Source: Candidatus Egerieousia excrementavium (GTDB lineage: Bacteria > Bacteroidota > Bacteroidia > Bacteroidales > UBA932). Taken from it: 32,290 nt of DNA. Shown here in pieces: positions 28,748 through 32,290 of this stretch. Numbering within the stretch: the stretch's first letter is position 1; each line of letters opens with the position of its first letter. Under the pieces are notes generated by a model that did not search any database, had not been told where the DNA came from, and saw only the letters and a program-made list of their open reading frames with translations. The position numbers were made by a program, and so were the translations under genes. The stretch spans positions 1 through 32,290 of the forward strand of contig JADINB010000066.1 of the NCBI GenBank assembly GCA_017694275.1, given 5' to 3'.

Positions 28748-28768
28748 AGCGCAAAGATAAGAATTTTA

Positions 28769-29791
28769 TCAAAGCAGCGGACCCAGAAACTTGGCAAGCA
28801 GATAACCGCCTCCCATCAACCATATAAAAAGGAGCGCAGCAAGCAAAAAGGGTCTGGCTCCTGCCTGCCTGAACTTTTCGATACTTGTTTCGGCTCCCAG
28901 AGCCGTCATGGCCATTGTCAGCAGGAACGTATCAAACCCGTTGATAAAAGCCACTACCGGCAAAGGCAGCAGGTTCAGTGAATTGAAACCGATTACGGCA
29001 ATAAAGCCGAATGCGAACCACGGGACAGCTATCTTTCTTTTGCCACCTTCGTTTCCATCCTGCCTGCCTCTTATGAAAAAACTCATTATCAGCAGGACGG
29101 GGGCAAGTAGCATGACACGTATCATCTTCACTATGACTGCAGTGTCGGAAATGGTCTCGCCCATGGCATTCCCGGCCCCTACGACATGTGCCACCTCGTG
29201 CAGAGTGGAGCCTGTATAGACACCCATTTCAGTCTCTTCCAAAGAGAAGAATCCTGAAGAGTAGAGGAGCGGATAGACAAACATTGCACCCGTACCGAAT
29301 ATCACTACGGTAGAGACGGCCACCGCACTCTTGTAAGGCTGAGGCTTGATAACGGATTCTGCTCCCAATACAGCCGCGGCGCCGCAAATGGCGCTTCCTG
29401 TTGCAGTAAGCAACGTAATATCTTTATCCATTTTAAAAAGCCTTCCGAAAGCCAGGCCGAGAAACAGCGTCACGGCAACAATTATAACGTCTATGACCAC
29501 CGCTTCCATACCTACGGCTATCACACTCTGGAATGTCAGCCTGAATCCGTACAATATGATGCCGAGCCTGAGTATCTGCTTCGAACAGAATTTTATTCCC
29601 GGCACCCATGTATCAGGCAAATTGTTTCTCAGAGAATTTGCATAAAGCATTCCCAGGATGATGCCGACTATCAGCGGACTTAAAGAAAGGCTTTTTACAA
29701 ATTCTGATTCTGCTATGTAAAACGCAGCGCATGAAAATAGTGCCACAAGCAGCACCCCGTGCAGCATACTTTTCCTCGACTCTGTTGCCAT
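28769..29791 (-). CDS. YeiH/UPF0324 family putative sulfate exporter
   Basis: 340 aa; 'LSPLIVGIILGMLYANSLR', 'KQILRLGIILYGFRLTFQSV', 'ATGSAICGAAAVLGAESVIK', 'YTGSTLHEVAHVVGAGNAM'. Confidence 0.93.
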   Translation of the reverse strand: MATESRKSMLHGVLLVALFSCAAFYIAESEFVKSLSLSPLIVGIILGMLYANSLRNNLPDTWVPGIKFCSKQILRLGIILYGFRLTFQSVIAVGMEAVVIDVIIVAVTLFLGLAFGRLFKMDKDITLLTATGSAICGAAAVLGAESVIKPQPYKSAVAVSTVVIFGTGAMFVYPLLYSSGFFSLEETEMGVYTGSTLHEVAHVVGAGNAMGETISDTAVIVKMIRVMLLAPVLLIMSFFIRGRQDGNEGGKRKIAVPWFAFGFIAVIGFNSLNLLPLPVVAFINGFDTFLLTMAMTALGAETSIEKFRQAGARPFLLAALLFIWLMGGGYLLAKFLGPLL

Positions 29792-29851
29792 TATTCAGTA
29801 ATTTATTGAAAATAACCCCATTGTTAAAACGAAGGCGCAAAGATAAAAGAT

Positions 29852-29882
29852 TTTGCCTTTTCTCTAAAAAAAACTACATTTG
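29852..29882 (+). promoter_or_regulatory. Promoter of the transketolase operon (TTTG-N19-TACATTTG)
   Basis: TTTG 29852-29855, 19 nt spacer, TACATTTG 29875-29882, 26 nt upstream of the ATG. Confidence 0.75.
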
Positions 29883-29908
29883 CTATACTGAAACCAATCT
29901 TTTTTACA

Positions 29909-30757
29909 ATGCGACAAATACAAGACCTCAAGAATATAGCCTCTCAGGTCAGAAGGGATATCATTAAAATGGTAACCCTTGCACAGAGCGGCCACCCGGG
30001 AGGGAGTCTGAGCAGCACTGATTTTGTAACTGCCCTGTTTTTCAATGATTTGAACTGTGCTGCAAAAAACTGGAGAAAAGACGGCAAGGGTAACGACATG
30101 TTTTTTCTCTCGGCAGGCCACATGACCCCGATGTATTACAGCATCCTGGCCAGGGCCGGATATTTTCCCGTAAAGGAACTGGCTTCGTTCAGGAAACTTG
30201 GTAGCCGGCTTCAGGGGCATCCTTCCACTGAAGTGAACCTGCCTGGTGTCCACTGCGCTTCCGGCTCCCTTGGGCAGGGGCTCTCGGTTGCAATAGGAGC
30301 AGCCCTTGCAAAAAAGGCCAATGGCGAGGATAATTTCGTATATGTACTTGTAGGAGACGGAGAAAGTGAAGAGGGGCAGATTTGGGAAGCCGCAATGTTT
30401 GCAGCACACAACAAGGTTGGCAACCTTATTGCAATTACAGACTGGAACAGGCAGCAGATAGACGGCAATGTAGACGATGTTGCCGGCCTGGGTGACCTTA
30501 AGACAAAATGGAAGGCATTTGGATGGGAGGTAATAGTGGCAGACGGCCATGATTTCACATCTATCCTTGATGCCTATTCAAAAGCACGCAAATTTGCCCG
30601 TGAGAACAGCTCCCCCGTAATGATCCTCATGGAGACATGCATGGGAAAAGGAGTGGATTTTATGGAAGGGACATGCGAATGGCACGGAAAGGCTCCCAAG
30701 CCAGATCAGGCCGAAAAAGCTCTTGCACAGCTGGAAGAGACTCTCGGAGATTTTTAA
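29909..30757 (+). CDS. Transketolase, N-terminal (TPP-binding) subunit
   Basis: 282 aa; 'LAQSGHPGGSLSSTDFVTALFF', 'GSLGQGLSVAIGAALAKK', 'YVLVGDGESEEGQIWEAAMFAAHNKVGNLIAITDWNRQQIDG'. Confidence 0.95.
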   Translation: MRQIQDLKNIASQVRRDIIKMVTLAQSGHPGGSLSSTDFVTALFFNDLNCAAKNWRKDGKGNDMFFLSAGHMTPMYYSILARAGYFPVKELASFRKLGSRLQGHPSTEVNLPGVHCASGSLGQGLSVAIGAALAKKANGEDNFVYVLVGDGESEEGQIWEAAMFAAHNKVGNLIAITDWNRQQIDGNVDDVAGLGDLKTKWKAFGWEVIVADGHDFTSILDAYSKARKFARENSSPVMILMETCMGKGVDFMEGTCEWHGKAPKPDQAEKALAQLEETLGDF

Positions 30758-30781
30758 TTATCCATTCTAAAAAGCACAGAG

Positions 30782-31735
30782 ATGACAACATATACCAACA
30801 GCGGAAATAAAGATACAAGGTCTGGGTTCGGAGCAGGGCTTTACGAGGCCGGACAGAAAAACGGCAATATAATGGCACTTTGCGCAGACCTTACCGGGTC
30901 GCTCAAAATGGATGCCTTTGCAAAAGCCTTCCCCGACCGTTTTTTTGAAGCAGGAATAGCAGAAGCCAACATGATTGGCACAGCCGCCGGATTGGCCCTG
31001 AGCGGCAAATGCGTTTTCGCAGGCTCGTTTGCAGCATTTGTTACCGGCCGTGTCTACGACCAGATAAGGCAGGCAGTAGCCTACTCAAACACCAATGTGA
31101 AAATCTGCGCCTCCCATGCAGGAATAACTTTAGGTGAAGACGGGGCCACACACCAGATTCTGGAAGACATAGGGCTCATGAAAATGCTGCCAAACATGGT
31201 CGTCATAAATCCGTGCGATTATAACCAGACCAAAGCGGCGACACTTGCCGTAGCAGAATATGAGGGGCCGGTATATCTGAGGTTCGGAAGACCGTCTGTC
31301 CCCAATTTCACACCGGAAGGAATCAGGTTTGAGATAGGGAAAGCACTCACTCTCTCTGAAGGCAGTGACGTTACCCTGTTTGCAACCGGACATCTGGTAT
31401 GGGAAGCACTGGAGGCATGCAAGGCTCTGGCACAGGAGGGTATCTCTGCCGAAGTCATAGACATCCATACGATAAAGCCTCTTGACAAAGAAAGTATTCT
31501 GACCTCTGTTGCAAAAACAGGCGCTGCGGTCTGCGCCGAAGAGCATCTCATTGCAGGCGGTTTGGGAGAGAGCATCGCCCAGACACTTGTAACGAACCAT
31601 CCGGTTCCCATGGAATTTGTTGCAGTCGACGACAGATTCGGGCAGAGCGGGACGCCGGCGGAACTTATGAAAAACTACGGGCTTGATGCCGTCTATATTG
31701 TTGAAGCTGCAAAAAAAGCCATCTCCAGAAAATAG
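30782..31735 (+). CDS. Transketolase, C-terminal (pyrimidine-binding) subunit
   Basis: 317 aa; 'TRSGFGAGLYEAGQKNGNIMALCADLTGSLKMDAFAKAFPDRFFEAGIAEANMIGTAAGLALSGK', 'GLGESIAQTLV'. Confidence 0.95.
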   Translation: MTTYTNSGNKDTRSGFGAGLYEAGQKNGNIMALCADLTGSLKMDAFAKAFPDRFFEAGIAEANMIGTAAGLALSGKCVFAGSFAAFVTGRVYDQIRQAVAYSNTNVKICASHAGITLGEDGATHQILEDIGLMKMLPNMVVINPCDYNQTKAATLAVAEYEGPVYLRFGRPSVPNFTPEGIRFEIGKALTLSEGSDVTLFATGHLVWEALEACKALAQEGISAEVIDIHTIKPLDKESILTSVAKTGAAVCAEEHLIAGGLGESIAQTLVTNHPVPMEFVAVDDRFGQSGTPAELMKNYGLDAVYIVEAAKKAISRK

Positions 31736-32281
31736 ATGGCAGACGAAAGGCAAATACTGGAACTGTACCGGCAGGAAGGGAAGGAGGAGCTAGCCTTTAA
31801 TCTGATTGTAAGAGAGTACGGCGAAAGGCTCTACTGGCACATACGCGAGATGGTATGTACGCATGAAGATACCAACGATTTGCTTCAGAGTACCCTGATG
31901 CGCGTATGGAAAGGGCTGCCCACCTTCCGTGAAGAGTCCAATCTGTATACATGGCTCTACAGGATAGCAACTAACGAGGCGCTGACTTTCCTGAAAAAGA
32001 AACGTATAGAAAAAATCCTGCTCTTCAGCAACTATACGTCGGCCATGGAAAAGAGACTGAAGGCAGACCCTTCATTCGATGGAGACAAACTACAGATTGC
32101 AATCAGAAGGGAGATTCTCAAGCTTCCCGACAAGCAGAGAGCCATTTTTTCTCTCCGTTACTTTCAGGAATTGAAGTATGAAGAGATTTCGCAGATAATG
32201 AACACTTCGGTAGGCGCGTTGAAGGCCTCCTATCACCTCGCCTGTCAAAAAATAAAAAAGGCACTGGAAGAGCAATTTTAA
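31736..32281 (+). CDS. RNA polymerase sigma-70 factor, ECF type
   Basis: 181 aa; region 2 'DTNDLLQSTLMRVWKGLPTFREESNLYTWLYRIATNEALTFLKKKR'; region 4 'LPDKQRAIFSLRYFQELKYEEISQIMNTSVGALKASYHLACQKIKKAL'. Confidence 0.95.
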   Translation: MADERQILELYRQEGKEELAFNLIVREYGERLYWHIREMVCTHEDTNDLLQSTLMRVWKGLPTFREESNLYTWLYRIATNEALTFLKKKRIEKILLFSNYTSAMEKRLKADPSFDGDKLQIAIRREILKLPDKQRAIFSLRYFQELKYEEISQIMNTSVGALKASYHLACQKIKKALEEQF

Positions 32282-32290
32282 ATACAGGCT

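Noticed and set aside
31130-31753. 207 aa minus-strand ORF antisense to transketolase C subunit
   Set aside because: Fully overlaps a strongly recognised gene; no recognisable protein features.

Overview
Chromosomal window with Bacteroidetes-type architecture: TAnnTTTG promoters, lipoproteins, class III FBPase and an S12-S7-EF-G-S10 cluster. It is mostly housekeeping, with one accessory locus of interest at about 2.66-12.15 kb on the minus strand. There, a clear cobalamin (B12) riboswitch at about 11955-12128 precedes a BtuB-like TonB-dependent receptor, a BtuG-like YncE/beta-propeller lipoprotein, a PKD-domain lipoprotein and two tandem paralogous leucine-rich/beta-solenoid lipoproteins. The two repeat lipoproteins are the best candidates for undescribed parts of a surface B12-capture system. 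Other content: fhs and an AraC regulator, two tRNAs (Glu-CTC and a CAT-anticodon tRNA), a beta-lactamase-family hydrolase, a glycosyltransferase, rpsJ/fusA/rpsG/rpsL, an AspT/YidE-like transporter, class III fbp, superoxide dismutase, MATE, rsgA, a polyprenyl synthetase, a U32 protease-family protein, lepA, a YeiH-family transporter, a split transketolase and an ECF-type sigma factor. All assignments were made by reading the sequence; no database search was run.
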